This document shows positions 33,909 to 42,373 of a stretch of 64,000 nucleotides of DNA, one piece after another (position 1 is the first letter of the stretch; the number at the start of each line of letters is the position of its first letter). Below the pieces are notes generated by a model. It was not told the DNA's origin. It saw only the letters and a program-made list of their open reading frames with translations, and did not search any database. Source of the DNA: JAXDMU01 sp963762435 (lineage in GTDB: Bacteria; Pseudomonadota; Alphaproteobacteria; ATCC43930; CGMCC-115725); NCBI GenBank assembly GCA_963762435.1, contig CAVXLN010000009.1:8540-72539 (forward strand). Reading direction: 5' to 3'. Made by a program: the position numbers and the translations under genes.

Positions 33909-35180
33909 ATGATCACCTTTTTCTCCTCGGCCAAGCCGTTTCGAGGACAGGCGGCGATACAGCAGCGCAATGGTATCGGCAGCTGGCTGCGCCTCTATCC
34001 CGATGCCGAGATCATGCTGTTCGGCCGCGACGAGGGCGTCGCCGAGATCTGCGCCGAGCTCGGGCTTATCCATGTGCCCGATGTCGAATGTACCGAGTTC
34101 GGCACGCCGCTTCTGAGCCATATGTACGCCCATGCCCAGGCGGCTGGGTGCCATCCGATCCTGTGCTCGGTCAATGCCGACATCATCCTGCTCGAGGATT
34201 TCCGCGCGGGTGTTGAGCGCGTCGCCCGCTTGGGATCGCCCTTCGTGATGACCGGCCGGCGCACGAATCTCGATTTCGACGAGCCGCTCGATTTCGCCGG
34301 CGATTGGCGCCGGACGGTGAGCGACGCCACAGCGGCACGCGGCACGCCGGGCCATCCGCTCTGCCTCGATTATTTCGTGTTCCGGCGCGGCTCGATTCCG
34401 TCCATGCCGCCCTTCGCCATCGGCCGTCCGGCCTGGGACAATTGGCTGCTGATGGATGTGCGCCGTCGCCGGGTCGATCTCATCGATGCCAGTGAAGCGA
34501 TCGCGCCGATCCATCAGAATCACGGCTATGGCCATGTGCCGAAGGCGACCGGCCAAGGCTGGGAAGGGCCGGAGGCGGATCGCAACCGGAACCTCGCCGC
34601 CGCGGACGCGCCGGGTTTCCAGCCGCGCCTGCACACCATCTTCTCGGGGAACAAGCTCCTGACCGCCTCGGGCGTGCGCCCGGCGCTCACGCGGCAGCAT
34701 CTGGGCTGGAAGCTTTATGCCTGGGCCGAATACCATAATATCAACCAGCGGGCGCTGGCGTTCTATCACCATCTGAAGGGGGGGCTCTATCGGCTGCGCC
34801 GCAACCCGCTGAATGCTGTGAAGCGCCTAGCGCCGTCGCTCGTCCAAAGCTTCGCAAAGACCCGGATCGGCAGTGCGCTTCGGCTCTTCCGTCATGTCCA
34901 TCAGGTGGGCGGCCTCAGCGGCGTGCTCAATTTCTACCGGCTGCTGCGCGGGCATCCCGAGCCCGGCCTGATCCCGGTCGGCGACGCCTTGCAGCGCCAT
35001 GGCATGGTCGATGCGGCGCGCGTGATCTGGACCCGCTGGCTGGCTTTGGAACCGGCCAATCAGGCGATCCGGGAGCGGTTGCTGCGCCTGCATATCGAGC
35101 AGGGCGAGCTTGCGGCAGCCTCGGCGATGGCGCCGCAGGCGAGCTATCCAGAGGCCGAGCCGCTGCGAGCCCATCTATGA
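33909..35180 (+). CDS. Glycosyltransferase-like protein of unknown specificity
   Basis: 423 residues, no signal peptide. The first ~270 residues look like a GT-A-type nucleotide-sugar fold: MITFFSSAKPFRGQAAIQQR, RLYPDAEIMLFGRDEGVAEI, ILCSVNADIILLEDF (a DxD-like NAD-I), then PHPLCLDYFVFRRG-like segment and AWDNWLLMDVRRRRVDLIDA. The C-terminal third contains helices ending in a TPR-like stretch (GMVDAARVIWTRWLALEPAN). It starts a three-gene set with 4- and 7-base overlaps; all are likely used to build a surface glycan. The exact reaction is unknown. Confidence 0.7.
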   Translation: MITFFSSAKPFRGQAAIQQRNGIGSWLRLYPDAEIMLFGRDEGVAEICAELGLIHVPDVECTEFGTPLLSHMYAHAQAAGCHPILCSVNADIILLEDFRAGVERVARLGSPFVMTGRRTNLDFDEPLDFAGDWRRTVSDATAARGTPGHPLCLDYFVFRRGSIPSMPPFAIGRPAWDNWLLMDVRRRRVDLIDASEAIAPIHQNHGYGHVPKATGQGWEGPEADRNRNLAAADAPGFQPRLHTIFSGNKLLTASGVRPALTRQHLGWKLYAWAEYHNINQRALAFYHHLKGGLYRLRRNPLNAVKRLAPSLVQSFAKTRIGSALRLFRHVHQVGGLSGVLNFYRLLRGHPEPGLIPVGDALQRHGMVDAARVIWTRWLALEPANQAIRERLLRLHIEQGELAAASAMAPQASYPEAEPLRAHL

Positions 35181-36139
35181 GCGACGCCCAGGGGTTCGAT
35201 GTTCCGGTCGCCCTCTTCGCCTTCAACCGGCCGGGGCTGACGCAGCGCGTCTTCGACGCCATCGCCCAGATGCGGCCGCGCCGGCTGTTTCTGGTGGCGG
35301 ATGGCCCGCGGGCCGATCGGCCGGGCGAGGCTGAGCTCTGCGCCGAGGTGCGCCGGATCATGACCGCTGTCGATTGGCCGTGCGAGGTCGCGACCAATTT
35401 CAGCCCGCACAATCTCGGCTGCGGCCGGCGCATGTCGAGCGGCATCGACTGGCTGTTCGGCGAGGTCGAGGCGGCGATCCTGCTCGAGGATGACTGCCTG
35501 CCCGGTCCGGATTTCTTCGAGTTCAGCCGCGCCATGCTCGACCGCTATGCCGCCGACACGCGGATCGGCGTGATCTCCGGCACCAATTACACGACCCGAT
35601 GGGCGCGTGTGCCGGGCAGCTACTTCTTCAGCCGCTACACTCATATCTGGGGCTGGGCGAGCTGGCGGCGTTCCTGGGCGCTCTATGATTTCAGCCTGTC
35701 GAAGCTCGAGGCGGCGCGCCAGGCCAAGCTGCTCGAGACGGTGCTCGAGCACGAGGCGCTGGCGCGCTTCTGGTACGACATCTTCGATCGCGTGGCCGAG
35801 CGTCGGATCGATACCTGGGATTATCAGCTCTGCTTCGCGGGCTTCGCCAACTCCTGGCTCAACATCATTCCGACGGCCAATCTCATCAGCAATATCGGCG
35901 TCGGCGCCGATGCGACGCACACGACGGATGAGAACAGCTTCGCGAACATGCCGATCGAACCGTTGCCGCAGCCGCTCACGCATCCGGCTTTCATCACACG
36001 CTGCGGGCTCAATGACGAGCTGACCGAGCGCCACGCTTATGGATTCACGCCGCCAGCGCCGGTTTCGGCAGCGGCATCGGCGATGCAGGTGCCGCCGCGT
36101 CGGCTGCGGCAGCTGTTCCGTCTGGGGAGGCAATGGTGA
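35177..36139 (+). CDS. Glycosyltransferase family 2-like protein
   Basis: 320 residues. The N-terminal GT-A fold reads VPVALFAFNRPGLTQRVFDA and LFLVADGPRADRPGE, then the metal-binding acidic motif AAILLEDDCLPGPDFFEFSR. The highly typical YFFSRYTHIWGWASWRRSWA follows, and WDYQLCFAGFANSWLNIIP, which together are the signature of a sugar transferase group sometimes labelled HlpA-like. It transfers a sugar at the cytoplasmic membrane face; donor and acceptor are unknown. It overlaps the previous gene by 4 bases (ATGA) and the next by 7, so the three are translationally coupled. Confidence 0.85.
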   Translation: MSDAQGFDVPVALFAFNRPGLTQRVFDAIAQMRPRRLFLVADGPRADRPGEAELCAEVRRIMTAVDWPCEVATNFSPHNLGCGRRMSSGIDWLFGEVEAAILLEDDCLPGPDFFEFSRAMLDRYAADTRIGVISGTNYTTRWARVPGSYFFSRYTHIWGWASWRRSWALYDFSLSKLEAARQAKLLETVLEHEALARFWYDIFDRVAERRIDTWDYQLCFAGFANSWLNIIPTANLISNIGVGADATHTTDENSFANMPIEPLPQPLTHPAFITRCGLNDELTERHAYGFTPPAPVSAAASAMQVPPRRLRQLFRLGRQW

Positions 36140-37023
36140 AGCTTATCGATCTGATTGGGCGGCGTCCGGTCGCGGCACCGGTTGAGGCACAATCACAGGA
36201 CCAGGACAGCACGACATCCTCGGAGCCGGTGAGCTGGGTTGGGCGTCGTCCTGCCTATCAGGAGACCGCGGACCACACGCCGGGCACCACATATCTGCTG
36301 CCGAACGGTGCCACCAACTGGTATCCGCCGGTGATGATCGGCGCCGGCGGGATCGGTCGGCAATCGACCGAGCGCGAGACGGTCGAGGCGGCCGAGGCGC
36401 TGCTCGGGCGCCTTACCGCCGACGAGTATTCGACATATCTCCGGAACTTCTATGCCGAAGGGCTGCGCCGTTATGGGGCCGGCTGGGGCTATTCGGACAT
36501 CGTCACGGTGCTGCTGACGCTGTCCAAGACACTGGCACCGCGCCGCTATCTCGAGATCGGCGTGCGCCGTGGCCGCAGCGTCTGCGCGGTGGCGAGCCGG
36601 ACGCCCGCGGCCGATCTCGTGTTGTGCGACATGTGGGTTGAGAATTATGCCGGCATGGACAACCCCGGCACGGCGCTGGTCGAAGGCGAGCTCGACCGGA
36701 TCGGGCACAAGGGCAGCCGCAAATTCATCAACGGCAATTCGCATGAGACGCTGCCGCGCTATTTCGCCGAGAATCCGGAGGCGCGCTTCGATCTCATCAC
36801 CGTCGATGGCGATCATTCGCCCGAAGGGGCGGCGCAGGATCTCATCGATGTGCTGCCGCATCTCACTATCGGCGGCGCCATCGTGTTCGACGATGTCTGC
36901 CACCCGCTGCATCCGGAACTGAACCAACTCTGGCGCGAGCTGGTCGCGGGCGATCGCCGCTTCTCGTCCTGGATGTATGACGAGGTCGGCTACGGCGTCG
37001 CCTTCGCGATCCGGCGCTGGTGA
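36133..37023 (+). CDS. Class I SAM-dependent methyltransferase (Methyltransf_24 type)
   Basis: 296 residues. A Gln/Ser-rich N-terminal ~90 residues precede the methyltransferase domain: RYLEIGVRRGRSVCAVASRT (SAM motif I), ADLVLCDMWVENYAGMDNP, RFDLITVDGDHSPEGAAQDL and IGGAIVFDDVCHPLHPELN. It is the same fold class as the protein encoded at 20110-20862. Within the glycosyltransferase operon it most likely methylates a sugar residue of the product. This is inference from context; acceptor unknown. Confidence 0.85.
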   Translation: MVKLIDLIGRRPVAAPVEAQSQDQDSTTSSEPVSWVGRRPAYQETADHTPGTTYLLPNGATNWYPPVMIGAGGIGRQSTERETVEAAEALLGRLTADEYSTYLRNFYAEGLRRYGAGWGYSDIVTVLLTLSKTLAPRRYLEIGVRRGRSVCAVASRTPAADLVLCDMWVENYAGMDNPGTALVEGELDRIGHKGSRKFINGNSHETLPRYFAENPEARFDLITVDGDHSPEGAAQDLIDVLPHLTIGGAIVFDDVCHPLHPELNQLWRELVAGDRRFSSWMYDEVGYGVAFAIRRW

Positions 37024-38781
37024 TCAGTAGCGCCAGCTGGTGAGATCAGCACCCTTGGGCGCGGTCTTGGCGATCCGGTCCATGATCTTGGGCAGGTACT
37101 GCGTGTTGTAGTGCAGCCGCGAATAGGCGTTCGGCAAGGTCGGATCGCCGTTCCAGCAATGCTCGGCGCGATCGCCATAGGTGACCTCGCCCTCATAGGG
37201 CGGGTTCAGCTTCTCCAGCACCGCCTGCGCAAGATAGACGGCGTCGTTGAGGAAGTAGGTATCGGCGCTGCCGACATGGATATGGATCTTGCCTTGAAGC
37301 TTGGGGGCCAGCGTCGCCCAGTCCCGCTCGATGATGTGGGTGAGGTCATAGTGCTCGCGCCAATAGGCGGCCACAGTGTGATCGATCTTGCCGGTGAGCT
37401 TGTCGAAGATCGGCAGCGGATAGCCGTCCTTGCCCTGCGGGCTGAACACCGCCTGCCAGACATCGTACTGGCCGCCTGAGCGGGTGCGGTCGCCCAGCGC
37501 CAGCTCCAGATAGTTCATGTCGCGCTGGGTCGCCAGCACCTCGCCCAGATAGTCGCGCATCCCGGGCCGCTCGATCGACACGGCCTGGCCCTTGAGCGTG
37601 TATTCGTTATCGTCCTCATAGAGATTGACGACCGTATAGGCGCGGAAATCGATCGGGTCCGGGCAGGCGACGAAGGCACCGTTGAACACGTCCGGATAGA
37701 ACACCTGTGTCGCCAGCGCCTCCCACCCGCCAGTCGAGCCGCCATAGGTGAAACGCGCCCAGCCCTGGCCGATGCCGCGGAACTTCGCCTCGATGGCCGG
37801 GATCAGCTCGTGATTGATGGCATCGCCATAGGGACCGAGATTGGCCGAGTTCACGGCATAGGAATCGTCGTAATAGGGGTTGGCATGGGCCAGCTCGACG
37901 ACGAGATAGCGCGGCAGATCGGGCCCGGTCCATTTGCGGAAGAAATTATAGGCTTCCTGCTGCTGGATGCGGTTGTAGCCCGCGAGATGGAAGCGCTCGG
38001 AATAATCGGGCTTCAGATCCGGATCGGGCGGCGTGTCGCGGAAACCGCTGATATCGTCCGGGAAATGGCCGTGGAAAACCATCAGCGGATAATGCGCGTC
38101 CGGATGCTCGTCGAAGCCCAGCGGCAGCAGGACATGGGCGCCGAGATACATCGGCCGGCCCCAATAGCGCGTCAGCAGCTCGCTTTTGATCACGATATGC
38201 CGGACGTACTTGCTGTCGCTCTTGGGTGCGATCGGGGGGATCACTTGATCGAGGGTGAGGCTGAAGCGCTGCGGGTGAGCCGGATCGAGATGCAGCGGCA
38301 TCGGCTTCGAGTAAAGATTGCCGGGCTTCTCGTTCCAATGCTGGCCCTCGCCCTCGTCCGGCGGCAGCTCGACGACCGAGCCGTCGGCGCGATGGAAGGT
38401 CTCGTAGCGATTGAGCACGGCTTGGATCTGATAGTCGCCCGGGGGCAGGGACGACAGCTTCCGCTCGGGCCAGCCGAAGGCGCTGTCATTGACGATCGCA
38501 GGCTTGCCGGGGGCGAGGCCTTCGACATTGAGGCCGAAGACGAAGGGCGTCGTGCGCAGCGAATCGCCGGCGACCTGGAGCCGCGGCTCCTTGTCGGTCT
38601 CGGTGCTGACGATCAGGATCATCCGGCCGTCGATGGGTGCGGCGCTCGCCGACGCCGGAAAGCTCACGGAGAAGGAAAGCGGCGTGCGCGGCATCTCGGT
38701 CGCCGCTGCCGGCAGGCCCAAAAACACAGCCGGCATCAGCCGGAAGAGGCTGCATCTAAAATTGCTGCTCGCCACTATCAT
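37024..38781 (-). CDS. Exported alpha/beta-hydrolase, esterase-like
   Basis: 585 residues. N-terminal signal region (LMPAVFLGLPAAATEMP), a beta-rich domain (~35-180, e.g. LVAGDSLRTTPF-type strands and GDYQIQAVLNRYETFHRADG), then an alpha/beta-hydrolase domain: HVLLPLGFDEHPDAHYPLMV, LVVELAHANPYYDDSYAVNS, and nucleophile elbow ARFTYGGSTGGWEALATQVF (Ser in GGSTGG). The C-terminal HVGSADTYFLNDAVYL and AEHCWNG contribute likely Asp and His. Probably a periplasmic esterase or peptidyl hydrolase; substrate unknown. It is a single gene convergent with the glycan operon (stop codons adjoin). Confidence 0.8.
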   Translation of the reverse strand: MIVASSNFRCSLFRLMPAVFLGLPAAATEMPRTPLSFSVSFPASASAAPIDGRMILIVSTETDKEPRLQVAGDSLRTTPFVFGLNVEGLAPGKPAIVNDSAFGWPERKLSSLPPGDYQIQAVLNRYETFHRADGSVVELPPDEGEGQHWNEKPGNLYSKPMPLHLDPAHPQRFSLTLDQVIPPIAPKSDSKYVRHIVIKSELLTRYWGRPMYLGAHVLLPLGFDEHPDAHYPLMVFHGHFPDDISGFRDTPPDPDLKPDYSERFHLAGYNRIQQQEAYNFFRKWTGPDLPRYLVVELAHANPYYDDSYAVNSANLGPYGDAINHELIPAIEAKFRGIGQGWARFTYGGSTGGWEALATQVFYPDVFNGAFVACPDPIDFRAYTVVNLYEDDNEYTLKGQAVSIERPGMRDYLGEVLATQRDMNYLELALGDRTRSGGQYDVWQAVFSPQGKDGYPLPIFDKLTGKIDHTVAAYWREHYDLTHIIERDWATLAPKLQGKIHIHVGSADTYFLNDAVYLAQAVLEKLNPPYEGEVTYGDRAEHCWNGDPTLPNAYSRLHYNTQYLPKIMDRIAKTAPKGADLTSWRY

Positions 38782-38855
38782 CGCCTCCTCAGCTTTTCCG
38801 GCTATCGCAGCAGAAAAGACGAGGCCTGTCGAACGGGATCACCGCGGAGGGCGGG

Positions 38856-39518
38856 ATGACGATCTATTTCCTGGCGGATGGCGCGATGTCGGGCTGCGAT
38901 TTGTATCGCCCGCTTGGCCCGGCAATCCTGCCCGATACCGAGCTCCGCATCGAGCATGACGGAAATCACTGGCAGAATCGGCGCGGCTGGATCGTCCAGG
39001 GGCAGATCTATGAGGGGCCGGGTCGGAACGCGGCGCCGGACGCCTTGGCGCTGCGACCGGACGGAACCGAGATCGCCGTCGCCCTGCTCGATGAGGCAGT
39101 GGCCGATGCAGCACGGGTCTCTTATCCGGTGCGCGGAATCTTCTGCTACGGCACGCTGATGCGCGGCGAGGAGCGGTTCCATTTCCTCAGCGAAGGCGGG
39201 CTCGATCGGATCGTCCCGGCCGAGACGCCCGGCACGCTCCATGACCTGGGGTCGTACCCCGGCATGACGCTCGACGCACGGGGCGGGCGCGTCAAGGGCG
39301 AGCTCGCTTATCCGTCGGACCTCGAAACCAGGCTCGAATGTCTCGACGCCGTCGAGGACTTCTTCGGCATCGGCCATCCGGGCAATCTCTATCGCCGGGT
39401 CACCGTTCCAGTCGATGCGGGCGGGGGTTTGATCGAGCGGGCCTGGATCTATGTCTGGACCGGCGACCCGGCGGGCCACGCCGTCATCGCGTCTGGTGAC
39501 TGGCGCGCTCGATCCTGA
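38856..39518 (+). CDS. Gamma-glutamylcyclotransferase-like protein
   Basis: 220 residues. The C-terminal ~130 residues have the GGCT fold signature: IFCYGTLMRGEERFHFLSEG (YGSL-type loop), ETPGTLHDLGSYPGMTLDAR, VKGELAYPSDLETRLECLDA with the catalytic-region acidic residue, and LYRRVTVPVDAGGGLIERAW. The N-terminal ~85 residues (GCDLYRPLGPAILPD, WIVQGQIYEGPGRNAAPDAL) are not part of the standard GGCT domain. Members act on gamma-glutamyl peptides or amines; the substrate is unknown. Confidence 0.8.
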   Translation: MTIYFLADGAMSGCDLYRPLGPAILPDTELRIEHDGNHWQNRRGWIVQGQIYEGPGRNAAPDALALRPDGTEIAVALLDEAVADAARVSYPVRGIFCYGTLMRGEERFHFLSEGGLDRIVPAETPGTLHDLGSYPGMTLDARGGRVKGELAYPSDLETRLECLDAVEDFFGIGHPGNLYRRVTVPVDAGGGLIERAWIYVWTGDPAGHAVIASGDWRARS

Positions 39519-39526
39519 CCGGACCG

Positions 39527-39766
39527 CTAGCGATGCTCGGCATGTCGCTTGCCCGAGGCAGCGGCCTTGCCGCGGAGCGCGCCGGCCTTATTGCCCTGGC
39601 CCGAGCCGCCCGGCTTCTTGCCGCCGCCATCATCCTTGTTGACGGTCGCCCAGGCCCGCCTTTCGGCCTCCTTCTCGGAGACGCCGCGACTCTCGTAGCT
39701 GTCGGCGATGTGATCGGCTTTGCGTTCCTGCTTGTCGGTGTATTTCGACTTGGCGCCGCGTGGCAT
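39527..39766 (-). CDS. Small basic protein (plasmid-stabilisation / KGG-like type)
   Basis: 79 residues from the ATG at 39766. Highly charged: MPRGAKSKYTDKQERKADHI, ADSYESRGVSEKEAERRAWA, TVNKDDGGGKKPGGSGQG. This is the widespread small protein annotated as plasmid stabilisation protein, with a helical N-terminus containing VSEKEAERRAWATVNK and a flexible Gly/Lys tail. It may be stress-induced; the molecular role is unknown. It sits tail to tail with the GGCT-like gene (8-base gap). Confidence 0.75.
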   Translation of the reverse strand: MPRGAKSKYTDKQERKADHIADSYESRGVSEKEAERRAWATVNKDDGGGKKPGGSGQGNKAGALRGKAAASGKRHAEHR

Positions 39767-39932
39767 GGCGTCCTCCCTGGCTGGATTCCCAGTAACCCAA
39801 CCGAAGGATCGAGGTTCCACTCAGGCGAAACGGAGCGTTCGCCCACGTCAGTGCGTTCAATGGGTAATCTCGAACCATGTGCTCGAAAGTGGGCGGGGAG
39901 AGCAGCAACGGCGCGCGCGACGGGAGACGAAG

Positions 39933-41183
39933 GTGTTGAAAAAACTGATCGCTCACTATCTCAGGATCGGCCGTCTGACCATTCATGGTCTATCGCGGGA
40001 TCCGTGTGTCTTCGGCAGCATCAATGCCGGCTATCCTCATCTCGATATCGCGATTTCGCTCAGGACGCGCTGGACGGCGTGGAAGATCCTGCTCAATCCT
40101 GCACTTCGGCTGGGCGAAGCCTACATGGATGGCGACCTCGTCATCGAGCGGGGCGACCTCCGCTCATTTCTCGAGCTGTGCTTCATCAATCTGCGCGGTC
40201 CGGCCCCGGCGGCCGAAACGGGACTGAGGCGCCTGTGGCTGCGCACCCGCCGTGCGCTTCAACGGCGCAACGATCGCCGGCGCGCGCGCCGGAACGTGGC
40301 GCATCATTATGACCTGTCGGTCGATTTCTACCGGCGCTTCCTCGATGCCGATCTCCAATATTCCTGCGCCTATTTCCCACCCGGGACGAGCGATCTCGAG
40401 GCGGCGCAGCAGGCCAAGAAGGACCATATCATCGCGAAGCTGCTGCTGCGGCCGGGGCAGCGCGTGCTCGATATCGGCTGCGGCTGGGGCGGGCTCGCCC
40501 TCACGCTGGCGCGCCACAAGGTCGAGACGGTCACCGGCATCACGCTCTCGCGCGAGCAGCTTGCCGTGGCACGCCAGCGCGCCGAGGAGCGGCAGCTGGG
40601 CGGCAAGGTTTCGTTCGAGCTTCAGGATTATCGCGATGCGGCCGGCCCGTTCGACCGGATCGTCTCGGTCGGCATGTTCGAGCATGTCGGGGCCGCGCAT
40701 TTCCTCGAATTCTTCTCCACCATCTCGCGGCTGCTGACCGATGATGGCGTCGCCCTCATCCACGCGATCGGCCGCATCGACGAACCGGGCGTGACCAATG
40801 GCTGGATCCAGAAATACATCTTCCCGGGCGGCTATGTGCCGGCGCTGTCCGAGACGCTGGCCGCGATCGAGCGGTCGGGGCTGTGGGTCGCCGATATCGA
40901 GATCCTGCGTCTCCACTATGCCGAGACGCTGAGACACTGGGAGCTGCGCTTCGCAGCGCAACGGCGCGCCATCGCCGAGCTCCATGACGAACGTTTCTGT
41001 CGGATGTGGGAGTTCTATCTCGTCATCAGCGAGATGGGCTTTCGCTATGACGGCCTGATGGTGTTCCAGCTGCAGCTGGCGAAGCGGGTCGAGACGCTGC
41101 CTATCACCCGCGATTACATGCTCGATGCCGAGCGGGCCGGAACGCCTGTGCCGGCCTGGATCCGCGCTGCACGCGCCAGCTGA
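39933..41183 (+). CDS. Cyclopropane-fatty-acyl-phospholipid synthase family methyltransferase
   Basis: 416 residues from a GTG at 39933 with GGGAG upstream; in-frame codons further upstream are not protein-like. Residues ~1-100 are the lipid-binding cap (TIHGLSRDPCVFGSINAGYP, LGEAYMDGDLVIERGDLRSF). Residues from ~125: HHYDLSVDFYRRFLDADLQY, SCAYFPPGTSDLEAAQQAK, SAM motif RVLDIGCGWGGLALTLARH (about 178-196), SVGMFEHVGAAHFLEFF and LWVADIEILRLHYAETLRHW. It would methylenate unsaturated acyl chains of membrane lipids using SAM. A terminator hairpin follows. Confidence 0.92.
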   Translation: MLKKLIAHYLRIGRLTIHGLSRDPCVFGSINAGYPHLDIAISLRTRWTAWKILLNPALRLGEAYMDGDLVIERGDLRSFLELCFINLRGPAPAAETGLRRLWLRTRRALQRRNDRRRARRNVAHHYDLSVDFYRRFLDADLQYSCAYFPPGTSDLEAAQQAKKDHIIAKLLLRPGQRVLDIGCGWGGLALTLARHKVETVTGITLSREQLAVARQRAEERQLGGKVSFELQDYRDAAGPFDRIVSVGMFEHVGAAHFLEFFSTISRLLTDDGVALIHAIGRIDEPGVTNGWIQKYIFPGGYVPALSETLAAIERSGLWVADIEILRLHYAETLRHWELRFAAQRRAIAELHDERFCRMWEFYLVISEMGFRYDGLMVFQLQLAKRVETLPITRDYMLDAERAGTPVPAWIRAARAS

Positions 41184-41211
41184 TTGCGGCAGAGTGCGTC
41201 GGGATCGGAGG

Positions 41212-41233
41212 GAGGGGAAGGTGGCTTCCCCTC
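41212..41233. terminator. Terminator hairpin between convergent genes
   Basis: GAGGGGAAG (41212-41220) and CTTCCCCTC (41225-41233) pair perfectly around GTGG, between the cyclopropane synthase stop (41183) and the end of the minus-strand gene at 41253. It can serve both directions; only a short T-run (TCTTC) follows. Confidence 0.6.
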
Positions 41234-41252
41234 TCTTCGGTGGTCGGCCTGA

Positions 41253-41576
41253 TTAGCGGGCCGCGAGCTGGGTCGCGTCGACGCTGTCGGACTGGCTGGT
41301 CGACAGCCGCGCAATGAAAGCCTGGGCCGGATTGTCGGTCGCGACCTGGTTCACCGCCTGGGCGGGAGTCCGCTCGCCGGCGAGGCCGGCAATGAAGCTC
41401 TGTGCCACATCATCCGTCGCGACGATCGACGAGGGCGCGGCCGGCGTGCCAGGGGTCGAGAAGCTGGCGATGAAGGACTGGGCCGGGTCGGTCTGGGTCT
41501 GGGCATTCGCGCCAACCGTCAGTGCTACGGACAGAACAGCGGCGGAGAGAACGGAAGAAATCTGGGTGCGGGTCAT
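41253..41576 (-). CDS. Small exported protein with three internal repeats
   Basis: 107 residues. Signal peptide MTRTQISSVLSAAVLSVALT...GANAQ, then three spaced copies of a short repeat: TDPAQSFIASFS, TDDVAQSFIAGLAG and TDNPAQAFIARLS. Ribosome-binding site AAGGAGG is excellent and the promoter has a consensus spacing, so it should be well expressed. Palindromes of the adjacent TetR regulator overlap its promoter. Function unknown; no homologue recognised. Confidence 0.75.
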   Translation of the reverse strand: MTRTQISSVLSAAVLSVALTVGANAQTQTDPAQSFIASFSTPGTPAAPSSIVATDDVAQSFIAGLAGERTPAQAVNQVATDNPAQAFIARLSTSQSDSVDATQLAAR

Positions 41577-41616
41577 TTTAAGCCTCCTTGGTTTGACGGG
41601 CCGTCGCAGTTATTGG

Positions 41617-41628
41617 TGACGTTCGTCA
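41617..41628. promoter_or_regulatory. TetR-type operator, site 1
   Basis: TGACGTTCGTCA: 5-base perfect arms around TT. It lies between the -10 of the minus-strand promoter and the start of the 41253-41576 gene, where a bound repressor would block initiation. The half-site matches the site at 41766-41777. Confidence 0.6.
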
Positions 41629-41636
41629 TGAAAATA

Positions 41637-41665
41637 AACATAACCATCGTCATGATTATGGTCAA
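41637..41665 (-). promoter_or_regulatory. Promoter of the small exported protein gene, with operator-like spacer
   Basis: On the minus strand TTGACC (41665-41660), 17 bases, TATGTT (41642-41637). The spacer (41643-41662) is a partial palindrome, ACCAT...ATGGT with a CGTCATGA core, related to the two operator sites. This suggests a third binding site inside the promoter. Confidence 0.6.
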
Positions 41666-41732
41666 GAGATTTCTGCGGGTTGGGCCGGGCGCGACGGCAT
41701 GGCCGATTTGCGAGAAGAATCAAAGGCGGGGC

Positions 41733-41761
41733 TTGGCAAGAGGCCCGCTTCGGCCTACATT
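41733..41761 (+). promoter_or_regulatory. Promoter of the TetR-family gene
   Basis: TTGGCA (41733-41738), 17 bases, TACATT (41756-41761). The predicted start falls inside the operator at 41766-41777, as expected for self-repression. Confidence 0.6.
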
Positions 41762-41765
41762 TCAC

Positions 41766-41777
41766 TGACGATCGTCA
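41766..41777. promoter_or_regulatory. TetR-type operator, site 2
   Basis: TGACGATCGTCA, a perfect 12-base palindrome, directly after the -10 and 16 bases before the regulator's ATG at 41794. The arms TGACG/CGTCA are shared with site 1. Confidence 0.65.
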
Positions 41778-41793
41778 TGAAAGCGAGGCTGCT

Positions 41794-42372
41794 ATGCGAT
41801 TAACGAAAGCCCAGCGCGACGAGAACCACGAGCGGATCATCCGCGTCGCGGCCAAGCTGTTCCGTGAGAAGGGCGTCGATGGTGCCGGCATCGACGAGAT
41901 CATGGCTGCGGCGGATCTCACCCATGGTGCCTTCTACGGCCATTTCCCGAACAAGGCCGCACTTGTCTCCGCGGCCGGCGCCTATGCCTTCGGGCATTCT
42001 GGCTTTCGCGAGACCGGACGGAAGCAGGGCAAAGGCTTCCTGGACATGGCGCAGGTCTATCTGACCTCAAAGCATCGCGACGATCCGGGCGGCGGCTGCG
42101 CCGTGGCGGCTCTCGGCGCCGATGTCTCGCGCCAGGACGCGTCCGTGCAGGAAAGCTTCGCCCTGCAGATCAACGAGGCGCTGGCCAACGTCGCGAACAA
42201 GCTGCCTGGCGATCGGGCCGAGGCGCGACGCGACGCCATCGTCAAATATGCGACGCTCATCGGGGCCATGGTCTTGGCGCGAAGCGTCAGCAAAACGCCT
42301 CTTTCCAATGAGATGCTCGAGACCGTCCGGCAGAAGCTGGGGGTCGGGGAAACAGTGCAGGCGGGAGAATAG
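41794..42372 (+). CDS. TetR/AcrR-family transcriptional repressor
   Basis: 192 residues from the ATG at 41794. N-terminal HTH: NHERIIRVAAKLFREKGVDG, AGIDEIMAAADLTHGAFYGH, FPNKAALVSAA. The C-terminal ligand domain contains GGGCAVAALGADVSRQDASV, as in the subgroup of regulators for small electrophiles or fatty acyl compounds. Two shared palindromes flank its start and the divergent promoter, so it probably represses itself and the small exported protein gene. The ketopantoate-reductase-like gene starts one base after its stop and is likely cotranscribed. Effector unknown. Confidence 0.92.
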   Translation: MRLTKAQRDENHERIIRVAAKLFREKGVDGAGIDEIMAAADLTHGAFYGHFPNKAALVSAAGAYAFGHSGFRETGRKQGKGFLDMAQVYLTSKHRDDPGGGCAVAALGADVSRQDASVQESFALQINEALANVANKLPGDRAEARRDAIVKYATLIGAMVLARSVSKTPLSNEMLETVRQKLGVGETVQAGE

Positions 42373-42373
42373 G

